Of a DNA stretch of 64,000 nucleotides, positions 8,298 to 16,185 are shown one piece after another; position 1 is the stretch's first letter, and every line of letters begins with the position of its first letter. The DNA is taken from the NCBI GenBank assembly GCA_963664625.1, contig OY761541.1:2418001-2482000 (forward strand). The letters are read 5' to 3'. A model generated the notes under the pieces. It saw only the letters and a list, made by a program, of their open reading frames with translations. It searched no databases and was not told the DNA's origin. The stretch is from CBDCFV01 sp963664625. GTDB taxonomy: Bacteria > Chloroflexota > Dehalococcoidia > Lucifugimonadales > UBA3495. The position numbers and the translations under genes were made by a program.

Positions 8298-9449
8298 TCA
8301 CTGGTACCTGATCCGCGGGTCCAGGTAGGCGTAAAGCAAGTCGGCTATCAGGTGCGCCACCAAGGCGAATATTCCTATGAATACAAAGGCACCCATCACC
8401 AGGGGGAGGTCTTCTGATCTCACGGCCTGCAACAAGGTCATTCCCATGCCCGGCCACGAGAAAATTCCCTCAATAATCACACTTCCGTCAATGGCGAAGG
8501 CCAGGCTGTAAACCAGGCTAGTCACCACCGGGAGCAGGGCGTTCCGGGCGGCGTGCTTGTCCCGCACAACCTTTTCGGGCAATCCTTTGGCCCGGGCTGC
8601 CATGACAAAGTCCTCGCGCAGCACCTCCAGCATACTGTTGCGGGTGAGCAGCATGGTGCCGGCGAAGGAGATCAGGGTGAGAGTGAAGATGGGCAGCACC
8701 ATGTGTTTCAGGATGTCCAGCGCCAGGTAACCGATGCCGGACATCGCCCAAGCAACCGGGACCATGACCAACCCTATCACCAAGGCCGGCAGCAACCATT
8801 GCCGCGATCTCCTGCCGCCCGCCTTTCTGGATGCTAAGACGGCGAGCAGGACGAACACGGAAAATGCGGCGGCGGTCATCAGCATGTCGTTGAACACCTT
8901 GTTGGCTGCAACCGGCGCGTCTCTCCACAACAGCGGGTCCAGGAACTTGCCCAGCGGAAACCAGCCCAATTGGAACGAGAAAATCCATATCATCATCAGG
9001 GCGAACCAAGGCGTGAACATGGTGAAAAGCACGGCCCCGGACACGGTGGCCGAGTACTCGAAGAGCCCGCCCCGCTTCCAAGCCATCAGCTTCCCCAGCG
9101 CGAACCCCACGTAAAAGGAGATGACAGTGGCGGTCAGGAACAGCATCGCGGTGCGGGGCAACCGCTCGGTGATCACCTCCATCACGGTGCGGGGATAATG
9201 CTGGAAGGACACGCCGAACTGGCCGGTGAAGGAGTTCTTGATGTGCACCAAGTACTGCTCGCCCAAGGACTTGTCCAGCCCGAAGGCGGCCTGCACCTGG
9301 GCGCGGACTTCCGGCGGCAGGTCGGGGTTCTGGGCAAAGACCGCCGTATAGTCCCCGGGCTGGGCCTGCACCAGGAAAAAAGCCACGCTGACGATGAGGA
9401 ACAGCGTCAGGATGATTTGTCCGGTGCGCCGGGCCAGGTAGTTGGCCAT
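8298..9449 (-). CDS. Peptide-type ABC permease (OppB/DppB)
   Basis: 383 aa permease. It starts with the family hallmark Y-L-A-R-R-T-G-Q-I-I-L-T-L-F plus a first membrane helix, then a periplasmic loop with L-P-P-E-V-R-A-Q-V and F-G-L-D-K-S-L-G. Several more helices follow and a coupling loop contains V-M-A-A-R-A-K-G-L. It is longer than usual (about 310-330 aa) because of an extra hydrophilic stretch around A-S-R-K-A-G-G-R-R-S-R-Q between helices. Together with the DppC-like protein it forms the translocation pore. Confidence 0.88.
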   Translation of the reverse strand: MANYLARRTGQIILTLFLIVSVAFFLVQAQPGDYTAVFAQNPDLPPEVRAQVQAAFGLDKSLGEQYLVHIKNSFTGQFGVSFQHYPRTVMEVITERLPRTAMLFLTATVISFYVGFALGKLMAWKRGGLFEYSATVSGAVLFTMFTPWFALMMIWIFSFQLGWFPLGKFLDPLLWRDAPVAANKVFNDMLMTAAAFSVFVLLAVLASRKAGGRRSRQWLLPALVIGLVMVPVAWAMSGIGYLALDILKHMVLPIFTLTLISFAGTMLLTRNSMLEVLREDFVMAARAKGLPEKVVRDKHAARNALLPVVTSLVYSLAFAIDGSVIIEGIFSWPGMGMTLLQAVRSEDLPLVMGAFVFIGIFALVAHLIADLLYAYLDPRIRYQ

Positions 9450-9452
9450 TCA

Positions 9453-9520
9453 GGACCTCTGATTCACATGATTACCCATGATTAAACCACTGATTATCAT
9501 GGACCTCTGATTCACATGAT
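9453..9520. repeat. Direct repeat pair between permease and binding-protein genes
   Basis: GGACCTCTGATTCACATGAT occurs at 9453-9472 and again at 9501-9520. Further ATGATTA/TAATCAT-like pieces lie between and after the copies, up to about 9535. The unit resembles decayed palindromic intergenic repeats, such as the one near 32.7 kb. Its function is unknown. Confidence 0.7.
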
Positions 9521-9560
9521 AATCACATGAATCACCGCCCAATCATAAGAATCCGTGGTC

Positions 9561-11552
9561 CTACTTTATTACTACGGTCGAGGTGCTTCCGCCGGTCCTT
9601 TGCAGTCCACCAAGGTTTTCGGTAAACGGGAAGGCGAGCCTGTCGTCCCGGTAAGTCTCCAGGATGGGCGTGGTAAACAACACCACGTAGGGCAGGTCGT
9701 CGGCCAGGAATTCCTGCATCTTGAAGACCTGGTCGCGGGCGGCGTTCAAGTCCGTCTCCACCAGGAGCGCCTCGGCCAATGCGTCGAACTCCTCGTTCGA
9801 GTAGCCTCCGCGGTTGTGGCCGTCACCCCCGAAGTGCCTCGAATGGAAGAAGGCCTCCAAGTAGTCCGGGAAGGTGGAAAGACCCCAGCCCAGTATCCAC
9901 ATGTCAAAGTTTTCGGGGTCGCGGGTCTGTTCCACTATAACGTTGAAGTCCGTCAGCTTGGCCTTGGCCGGGATGCCCATGTCCTTGAGCCATCGCTCGA
10001 TCCAGATGGCGAAAGTGGACCGCAGGGGGTCGTAACCGGCGCTGGGCGCCAGTATCTCCAACTCGGGCATCGGGTCTCCATTGGGCATCTTCAGCCCTTC
10101 GCCTTCAACCTCCACCGTCCCGTTGTCGCTCACCTTAGGCTCCTTCTCCCAAGTGAAACCGGCACCCTTCATAAGCTCCACCGCTTTTGCCGTGCGCTCC
10201 GCACGGCTCAGTCCCTTGCCCAGCAACGACACGTCGGGGTTGTACCAGAACCCGTTGCCCTCCGGCACGGTGGTATACATGGGTATGGCTACGCCCTGCA
10301 GCACGGTGCCGGTCAGGAACTCCTTATCTATCAGGACGGCCACGGCTTGTCTGAACGCCTTGTTGTCCAACGGCGGCTTGGTGAAATTGAACCCCAAGTA
10401 CCTGAAGCCGCTGCTGGGATTCTCTATGTTCGCCAGTCCGGTCTGCCCTTCCAACTGTTGTTGCAGGCCCCGTTGCAGTCCCAGCGGGTTGAGCATGAAG
10501 TCAACGTCGCCCTTCTTGAGGGCCAGGATGGCCGCTTCCTGGTTGCCGAATATGCTGTATATGGTGCTTTCTACGAACGGCCCGTCAGTATATTCCAATG
10601 ACTTCTCGCCGCCGGGGTCGCCATAGGCCGTGAATTCGTACACACCCGGCTTGGTCTCGGAGTAGGCCCCGTTGGCGTAGTGCGATACCTCGGCTCCGGT
10701 GAAGTAATAGTCGTCGTTCTTTGTGTTTTCGGCGAACGCGCCCCGCTCCCATTTCTTGAACAGGTAGCCCCCGGCGCTGGGCTCGTTTTCCGGCACGTGG
10801 GCGTACAGGACCCTCTGCTGCTCCACAACGTTGGCTTCCTTTTTGGCCTCTTCCACCACCGGCTCCCAGTAGGCTTTGGACAGCATCGGCATGAAAGCCA
10901 GGCCGAACTGCCAGCGCGCCAACCCCGGCTTTTCCTTGAAGTATATCTTCAGGCGGTAATCATCCAGGGCCTCGGCGTGGTCAAGGAACTTCGGATCAAC
11001 GGTCGATGACCAGTTGCCGGTCAACTCCATTTCCAGCACCGTGTGGGCGGTGAAGACAAAGTCGTGGGCGGTCACGTCATTGCCGTCGCTCCACTTCACG
11101 CCCTGTTTGAACGGTACCTCAGTGGTCCACAAGGTCTTTCCATTGACGGTCTCTTCTTCAAGCGGCGTGGAAAAGTCCGCAGCCGTCGATGGTACATAGT
11201 CGAAGCGTTGAGCGGAAAGCGTGTAAAGCGACGGCTTGCCGCCCAGAACGTAGGAATTCCAAATGGTGCCGTTAGGCCCCAAATATGACCAGTAATTTGT
11301 GGTGGTCAGGTCCTCGAAGATCCCAAGCTGGTAGACATTGGGGCCGCCGTCGCCTGCCCCCACAGTATTTGACGCTTCCTGCTCCGGCTCCTTTTCTACT
11401 TCGACTATTTTCTCAACGACCACCTCTTTAGTGACTTCAACGGGTACTTCTACCTCTTTGATGACTTCTCTCGTGCACCCGATTAATACGGCCATCACCA
11501 ATACGATGGCCAAGCCTGTTGCCACTTTGCTCATCCGCGCCCCGACGCCCAT
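9561..11552 (-). CDS. Extracellular solute-binding lipoprotein, family 5 (peptide-type ABC importer)
   Basis: 663 aa, long for the SBP_bac_5 family. The N-terminal signal peptide ends in the lipobox L-I-G-C (about residue 26). A spacer built of V-K-E-V-E-V-P-V-E-V-T-K-E-like repeats follows, common in Chloroflexota binding proteins. The body carries family segments such as G-V-K-W-S-D-G-N-D-V-T-A-H-D-F and D-N-K-A-F-R-Q-A-V-A. AAGGAG sits 6 nt before the ATG at 11552, and a good promoter lies upstream, making this the first gene of the minus-strand operon binding protein, permease B, permease C, ATPase D, ATPase F. The ligand (peptide, opine, glycoside or other) cannot be read from sequence. 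Confidence 0.9.
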   Translation of the reverse strand: MGVGARMSKVATGLAIVLVMAVLIGCTREVIKEVEVPVEVTKEVVVEKIVEVEKEPEQEASNTVGAGDGGPNVYQLGIFEDLTTTNYWSYLGPNGTIWNSYVLGGKPSLYTLSAQRFDYVPSTAADFSTPLEEETVNGKTLWTTEVPFKQGVKWSDGNDVTAHDFVFTAHTVLEMELTGNWSSTVDPKFLDHAEALDDYRLKIYFKEKPGLARWQFGLAFMPMLSKAYWEPVVEEAKKEANVVEQQRVLYAHVPENEPSAGGYLFKKWERGAFAENTKNDDYYFTGAEVSHYANGAYSETKPGVYEFTAYGDPGGEKSLEYTDGPFVESTIYSIFGNQEAAILALKKGDVDFMLNPLGLQRGLQQQLEGQTGLANIENPSSGFRYLGFNFTKPPLDNKAFRQAVAVLIDKEFLTGTVLQGVAIPMYTTVPEGNGFWYNPDVSLLGKGLSRAERTAKAVELMKGAGFTWEKEPKVSDNGTVEVEGEGLKMPNGDPMPELEILAPSAGYDPLRSTFAIWIERWLKDMGIPAKAKLTDFNVIVEQTRDPENFDMWILGWGLSTFPDYLEAFFHSRHFGGDGHNRGGYSNEEFDALAEALLVETDLNAARDQVFKMQEFLADDLPYVVLFTTPILETYRDDRLAFPFTENLGGLQRTGGSTSTVVIK

Positions 11553-11579
11553 CTCGTTCTCCTTGAGTAAACTAAAAGA

Positions 11580-11608
11580 ATGATACGCATCCCCATTGGC
11601 TGTGACAA
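11580..11608 (-). promoter_or_regulatory. Sigma70-type promoter of the ABC importer operon
   Basis: On the minus strand TTGTCA, a 17-bp spacer and TATCAT lie about 28 nt upstream of the binding-protein start codon. Confidence 0.6.
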
Positions 11609-11749
11609 GGTATCAAATTGTACACTAACGGTCTTTTCACTATACGCTGAAACTCCACAACCGGACTTTTCGCGTGGACAACCCTGCCGTGCGGGGGTAA
11701 CATGATGGCCGCCTTCCCGTTTTTCCTGCGAAGCCTGCCCCCGGCCCGG

Positions 11750-11769
11750 ATTCCCGCCTTCGCGGGAAT
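11750..11769. repeat. dRS3-like palindrome upstream of grdC
   Basis: ATTCCC-GCCTTCGC-GGGAAT, 42 bp before the grdC start codon. Confidence 0.9.
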
Positions 11770-11811
11770 GATGGGGGAAGGGGGGCGGGAAGCCCACCGG
11801 AGGCAGGCCTT

Positions 11812-13377
11812 ATGAACGGTGCTTTGAAACAGCCGGTGATAAAGGGAGTCCGCTACTTCCTGGCCCATGCGCCGGGGTTGGTGCGCCACGGCTCCAAGCC
11901 GTCCCGTGAGATTAGAAGAACGCCCGGTCTGGCCGAAGACATCGGCGCGCACCTGCGCTCCTACGAAGAGGCGGCGGCCTACCCGCCCAACCGTGCGTTT
12001 CTGGGCGGCATCTACCCCGATGAACTGGCAGACATGGATCGCCCTTGGCACCACGCAAACGCCAGTCCACGGCAGGATTCCCGCCTGCGCGGGAATGACG
12101 GGAAGGGTGCCAGCAGCGAGCGCTGGCTTCCCCACGGCGAGATAATGCCCGAGGAGGAACTGTACGGGCTGTTGAAGCTGTCCGACTCCTTTGACTTGGT
12201 CAACTTGGAAGAGGGCTTCGCCAAGCAGGCCCGAGAGACACTGGCCCGTCATCCACTCTTGCGGGACAGGGAGTTGGAAGGCCCCATTCAAGGCGTGCCG
12301 GCGTCGGTTATAGAATCGCGGGTAGCCGGAGACGCTGTGGATTCCCGCCTGCTCGGGAATGACGGGAAGGAGGACGGGAATGACGACCGTGGTGAGGGCG
12401 CGCTCCCTCTGTACCTGCGGGACGGCCGGTTGGTTGGGTGTATCATCCAAGCCCATGAGGAAGACGCATCATTGACCGCCGACATCCTGTTGGAGAACTT
12501 GGCCTGCAAGTCTTCGGCGGCCATGTCGTTGCTCACTTTGCTGAACGACCACCCGGCAGATGTTCCCAACATTGAATACGTCATCAACGCCGGAGAAGAG
12601 GCGGTTGGAGAGCGCTATCAGAGGGGCGGCGGCAATCTCGCAAAAGCCATCGCCGAGATGTGCGGGCTGGAGAACGCAACGGGCAGTGACGTGAAAGCCT
12701 TCTGCTGCGGCCCGGTGCACGCCATTGTCATGGCTGCTGCCCTGGTAAGCTCCGGCCTTTTCCGAAATGTGGCGGTGGTCGGTGGGTGTTCCTTAGCCAA
12801 GCTGGGCATGAAGTTCGAGGGACACCTTCGCAACGACATGCCGGTGCTCGAGGACATTCTGGCGTCGGTTGCCGTTCTTGTGGGGGAGGACGACGGCGTC
12901 AGCCCGGTGATTCGCATGGACTCGGTGGGACGCCACAACGTCGGCGCCGGTTCGGGCCAGCAGGCTATATTCGAGAAGCTGGTTGCCGACCCGCTGGGCC
13001 GCTTGGGCCTGGGATTTCAGGACATCGACAAGTACGCTACCGAGTTGCACAACCCGGAGGTGACCGAACCGGCGGGCAGCGGAAACGTGCCGAACCTCAA
13101 CTATCGTTTGCTGGGAGCCTTGGCAGTCCGCAGGGGAGAGATTACCCGGGAACAGTTACCCCTCTTCGTGGAAACCCGCGGTATGCCCGGCTTTTCCCCC
13201 ACCCAGGGCCATATAGCTTCGGCGATCCCGTTCATGGGCCATGCCGTGGACCGGCTGATTGACGGGCGGATGCAACGGGCGATGTTCCTGGCCAAGGGCA
13301 GCCTGTTCCTGGGACGCATGACCCAGTTGGCCGACGGCCTCTCCTTCGTGCTGGAGGCCAACCCGTCCAAGCCCTGA
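11812..13377 (+). CDS. grdC: Glycine/sarcosine/betaine reductase component C beta subunit (GrdC-like)
   Basis: 521 aa, thiolase/FabH-like. In classical systems protein C takes the selenium-bound carboxymethyl group from GrdA, forms an acetyl thioester and, with GrdD, releases acetyl phosphate. Family segments seen: P-V-I-K-G-V-R-Y (residues 8-15), Y-P-P-N-R-A-F near 60, G-E-I-M-P-E-E-E, L-V-G-C-I-I-Q-A-H, D-V-K-A-F-C-C-G-P-V-H-A-I-V-M-A-A-A and V-V-G-G-C-S-L-A-K-L-G-M-K. Two stretches (S-R-L-R-G-N-D-G and S-R-L-L-G-N-D-G) are translated palindromic repeats inserted in frame, near residues 90 and 180. GGAGG precedes the ATG. No grdD follows; an IS element separates it from grdA. Confidence 0.88.
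   Translation: MNGALKQPVIKGVRYFLAHAPGLVRHGSKPSREIRRTPGLAEDIGAHLRSYEEAAAYPPNRAFLGGIYPDELADMDRPWHHANASPRQDSRLRGNDGKGASSERWLPHGEIMPEEELYGLLKLSDSFDLVNLEEGFAKQARETLARHPLLRDRELEGPIQGVPASVIESRVAGDAVDSRLLGNDGKEDGNDDRGEGALPLYLRDGRLVGCIIQAHEEDASLTADILLENLACKSSAAMSLLTLLNDHPADVPNIEYVINAGEEAVGERYQRGGGNLAKAIAEMCGLENATGSDVKAFCCGPVHAIVMAAALVSSGLFRNVAVVGGCSLAKLGMKFEGHLRNDMPVLEDILASVAVLVGEDDGVSPVIRMDSVGRHNVGAGSGQQAIFEKLVADPLGRLGLGFQDIDKYATELHNPEVTEPAGSGNVPNLNYRLLGALAVRRGEITREQLPLFVETRGMPGFSPTQGHIASAIPFMGHAVDRLIDGRMQRAMFLAKGSLFLGRMTQLADGLSFVLEANPSKP
12077..12096. repeat. dRS3-like palindrome inside grdC (first)
   Basis: ATTCCC-GCCTGCGC-GGGAAT read in frame, between the P-W-H-H and G-E-I-M-P-E segments of GrdC. 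Confidence 0.9.
12341..12360. repeat. dRS3-like palindrome inside grdC (second)
   Basis: ATTCCC-GCCTGCTC-GGGAAT read in frame, just before L-P-L-Y-L-R-D-G-R. A partial GACGGGAATGACG copy follows directly. Confidence 0.85.
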
Positions 13378-13392
13378 GCAGTGCTATACTAA

Positions 13393-14319
13393 GAATCCCT
13401 AACAAAAAGAGTTGACGAGCAGGTGGAAGAGGTCTAGATTCTCTCCAAGCCGTGGTTTGCAGCGTACAGGTGCAGCATCGGCAACAGGGTAAGGAGAGAT
13501 TGATGGCGAAGCCACTGGTGAGCGATGAACTATGGGAGATGCTCCAACCGCTGCTGCCACCCGCGAAGCCCAGGCGGTTCCGGTACCCCGGACGCCAGCG
13601 GATAGACGACCGGAAGGCCCTGGCCGGCATCCTTTTCGTGCTCAAGAGCGGGATCCCTTGGGAGATGTTGCCCAAGGAGATGGAATGTGGGTCGGGGATG
13701 ACCTGCTGGCGCCGTCTGAAAGAGTGGCATGAAGCCGGAGTGTGGCCGAGTCTCCATGAACTCCTGTTGTCCAAACTGCAAGGGGCTAACGGTCTGGACT
13801 GGTCCCGGGCTTGTGTGGACAGTGGGTCGGTCCGGGCAGTCGGAGGCGGGGGAAAAAACAGGCCCCAATCCTACGGACCGCCGTAAGCCTGGGAGCAAGC
13901 ATCACGTGATCACCGACGCCAATGGGACTCCTCTGGCAGCAATACTGAGTGGAGCCAACCGTCATGACGTGACTCAATTGCTGCCATTGGTGGATGCGAT
14001 ACCGCCGGTGCGGGGCAAACGTGGCCGTCCGCGCCGCAGACCGGAGCGGCTGTATGCGGACCGGGCTTATGATTCCCGGGAGCATCGGAAATCGTTGCGT
14101 TCGCGCCACATCAGGCCGGTGATCGCCAAACGGGGCGTCGGGCATGGCAGTGGGCTGGGCGTGTACAGGTGGGTTGTCGAGCGAACCCTGGCATGGTTGC
14201 ACCAGTTCCGCAGACTGAGGGTGCGCTACGAACGAATAGACGGGATACATGAGGCGTTCCTGTCCATAGGATGTTCACTCATTTGCTTCAGACGCTTATC
14301 CTCTTTTTGTTAGGGATTC
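13393..14319 (+). mobile_element. IS5-family insertion sequence between grdC and grdA
   Basis: A 927-bp element bounded by perfect 19-bp inverted repeats, GAATCCCTAACAAAAAGAG at the left and its complement at 14301-14319. It is flanked by a 3-bp TAA duplication (13390-13392 and 14320-14322). The intact ends and target duplication suggest recent insertion. A 3-bp TNA duplication fits some IS5 subgroups (IS1031/IS427-like). It interrupts what was probably a grdC-grdA transcription unit. Confidence 0.9.
13503..14313 (+). CDS. IS5-family DDE transposase, in two overlapping frames
   Basis: The first frame (ATG 13503, stop 13884-13886, AAGGAG upstream) gives the helix-turn-helix part and the first catalytic Asp in C-V-D-S-G-S-V-R-A-V. 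The second frame, ending at 14313, gives T-D-R-R-K-P-G-S-K-H-H-V, Y-A-D-R-A-Y-D-S (second Asp) and V-V-E-R-T-L-A-W-L (Glu). The frames join at a G5A6 tract (13848-13858). The change needed is +1 (or -2), not the -1 slip usual for IS elements. It is therefore either an unusual recoding site or an extra base that has killed the enzyme. Joined length is about 270 aa, normal for the group. Confidence 0.82.
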
Positions 14320-14380
14320 TAAGAAACATACTTCAAACTCGGTGCATAACCCAACCTGTCATTCCTACGCCTTGCGCGTC

Positions 14381-14400
14381 ATTCCCGCGAAGGCGGGAAT
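14381..14400. repeat. dRS3-like palindrome upstream of grdA
   Basis: ATTCCC-GCGAAGGC-GGGAAT, 44 bp before the grdA start, between the IS element and the gene. Confidence 0.9.
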
Positions 14401-14443
14401 CCAGGCCGCAATCAACCAACTTCTCAGCTTCCGGAGGGTGTCA

Positions 14444-14899
14444 GTGGAACTTAAAGGTAAACGTGTCATAGCCTTGGGTGAGCGTGACGGCGTACAAGGG
14501 ACGGCCATCGCCAACTGCGCCCGGAGTTCCGGCGCGGAGGTCGTGCTGGAGATGACCCACTGCTTCGTTTGAACCTCGGCCGGAGCCCTTGACCTGGAGG
14601 GTCAGGAAGAAATCAAGCGGACAGTGGAAAAATTGGGAGCAGAGGGGATGCTGGTGCTCTTGGGCACACCAACCATAGAAAGCACCAAGCTGTATGCGTC
14701 CACCGTCAAAGACGGGGACCCGGCTTGGGCCGGAGCGCTGGCCGGCGAATCGCTGGGACTGCCTTCGTACCACATCACGGAGCCGGAAATCAAAGCGCAG
14801 ATAGACGCCGACACCTACGATGTGGAAGTAGGCTTGGCCGACATCGCCCTGGACACCGAGGAAATAGCCTTGGCCGTCAGGGAGATACGCGGCGACTAA
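14444..14899 (+). CDS. grdA: Selenoprotein A of glycine/sarcosine/betaine reductase (GrdA), UGA = Sec43
   Basis: 151 aa when UGA 14570-14572 is read as selenocysteine. GrdA is the small selenol carrier that takes the carboxymethyl group from component B and hands it to component C, being re-reduced by thioredoxin. The motif C-F-V-U-T-S-A-G-A-L-D-L-E matches the classical C-F-V-U-T-A-A-G-A-M-D-L-E, with Sec at 43 (44 in clostridia). Before it comes G-K-R-V-I-A-L-G-E-R-D-G-V-Q-G; after it come L-G-A-E-G-M-L-V-L-L-G-T-P and the long C-terminal part. GTG at 14444 is preceded by GGAGGG at a normal distance. A SECIS-like hairpin starts 16 nt after the UGA. Its 3' end overlaps convergent grdE by 4 bp. 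Confidence 0.95.
14588..14606 (+). promoter_or_regulatory. Candidate bacterial SECIS of grdA
   Basis: CTTGACC pairs with GGTCAGG (7 bp, one T-G wobble) around the loop TGGAG. The loop starts 23 nt after the UGA and its second base is G, in line with known bacterial SECIS geometry. Confidence 0.75.
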
Positions 14900-16185
14900 T
14901 ATTCCATACTGCTGAGGCGGCCAAACCCGTAGTGGTCGTCGAAGCGCCACGGCGTGGGCAGCGGCCCGGCGGTCGGGACGTAGTGGTCCCGGAGGCGGCC
15001 ACTTATTTTTTGCGGATTGCCTATCACCCGCTCCACCGGCGGCACGGGGTCGATACCCAAAAGGTCGGCCCGGAAAAACCCGGTGGACACAATGGCATCG
15101 GCCTCGGTCACCGGCTCCAGCATGGTGGGAACGCTACCCGTGGGGTCGTCCTCGCTGGTCAGGAAGACCGTCTTGATGCCGGAACGCTCGCACGCTTGCA
15201 GGGTACGAATCACTTCGATGAACTCGTTCCCTCCCGCGTCCCAAGTGATTAACGCGCCTTCGGCTCCCATCATCTTGGCAATCTTCGCCGTTTGATTGGC
15301 GGTCATCTGCTTCTCGTGCTGCGTGGTCCACTCCGTGCGGGTGGCGATGACTCCGAGGAAGTTGAAGTCCACGCCGTGACGGCGGTACAGGTCCAGCAGT
15401 ACCGGATTGTTAGCCATGTTCCAGGACATAGCGAACGCCGTCCGGTACGGGCCGGTGATGGCCCCGTCCAGGATTTCGTTGGGATGGAACAGCCAGGGAG
15501 TCGTCAACTGGGTCAGGCCGTAGGTGGAGGTGCAGAAAGTGGCGGGTGAGCCTGACATGGCTTGGGGCGAGTGCAGGCACAGGATGTACACCACTCCCGG
15601 CAACGAGGAGTCCACCTCGCCAAGCTCGAACACCTCAGTCTCCGGCGGCTCCAGCCCTGCGGTGGCTCCGGCCAGCATGTCCGATACGGTCAGGACCGCG
15701 TTGTGGACGGCATCGTTCCTGGCGTCCACGCCCAGCGCGGGTTCCGGCTCGACCACCACGCACACGTTGAGCAACGAGCTTTGGGGGATGATGTCCGCCC
15801 ACGGGCCCGCCATGTCCATGTAAACGAATAGCGGGTCGCCGCCCGCCTCGTGCCAGGGAGTTTCGGACACTTCCACCACGCCAACGCCGGACAATCGATG
15901 GGTCTTTCCTTCGCCTACGGTGGTGATGGAGCGGCCGCAGATGCCGGGGTAGACCACTCCCGGCCCTTCCACTTTAACCCGCGGCTCCACTACGTCGCGC
16001 ACCGGCCAAATTCGGACCGACTCGCCGGGTTTCGCCAACTCTAAATCTACGCTGGCAACGCGCGGGTCTTTCCTGACTGTCTCCAGCACTTCGCCGTAGC
16101 CAACTTCCAGGACGCCGTCACGCCACCGAGTGCGGGAACCCATGACCACGTCGTGGACCGGAAATGTGCCTATTTCAAGACGCAT
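14896..16185 (-). CDS. grdE: Component B proprotein (GrdE/GrdG/GrdI-like) without the pyruvoyl-forming cysteine
   Basis: 429 aa. It matches GrdE-type proproteins over the whole length: R-L-E-I-G-T-F-P-V-H-D-V-V at the start, E-L-A-K-P-G-E-S-V-R-I-W-P-V-R-D-V-V-E-P-R-V-K-V-E-G-P (written with gaps), G-K-T-H-R-L-S-G, H-P-N-E-I-L-D-G-A-I, N-N-P-V-L-L-D-L-Y-R-R-H-G and a C-terminal G-F-G-R-L-S-S. In clostridial GrdE the segment after D-G-A-I holds Asn-Cys, where self-cleavage makes the N-terminal pyruvoyl group. Here that stretch (residues 241-258) has no Cys and looks two to three residues shorter, so the cofactor cannot form in the known way. Start ATG 16183-16185 overlaps the end of grdB by 11 nt, so the two are coupled. 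Confidence 0.88.
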   Translation of the reverse strand: MRLEIGTFPVHDVVMGSRTRWRDGVLEVGYGEVLETVRKDPRVASVDLELAKPGESVRIWPVRDVVEPRVKVEGPGVVYPGICGRSITTVGEGKTHRLSGVGVVEVSETPWHEAGGDPLFVYMDMAGPWADIIPQSSLLNVCVVVEPEPALGVDARNDAVHNAVLTVSDMLAGATAGLEPPETEVFELGEVDSSLPGVVYILCLHSPQAMSGSPATFCTSTYGLTQLTTPWLFHPNEILDGAITGPYRTAFAMSWNMANNPVLLDLYRRHGVDFNFLGVIATRTEWTTQHEKQMTANQTAKIAKMMGAEGALITWDAGGNEFIEVIRTLQACERSGIKTVFLTSEDDPTGSVPTMLEPVTEADAIVSTGFFRADLLGIDPVPPVERVIGNPQKISGRLRDHYVPTAGPLPTPWRFDDHYGFGRLSSMEY

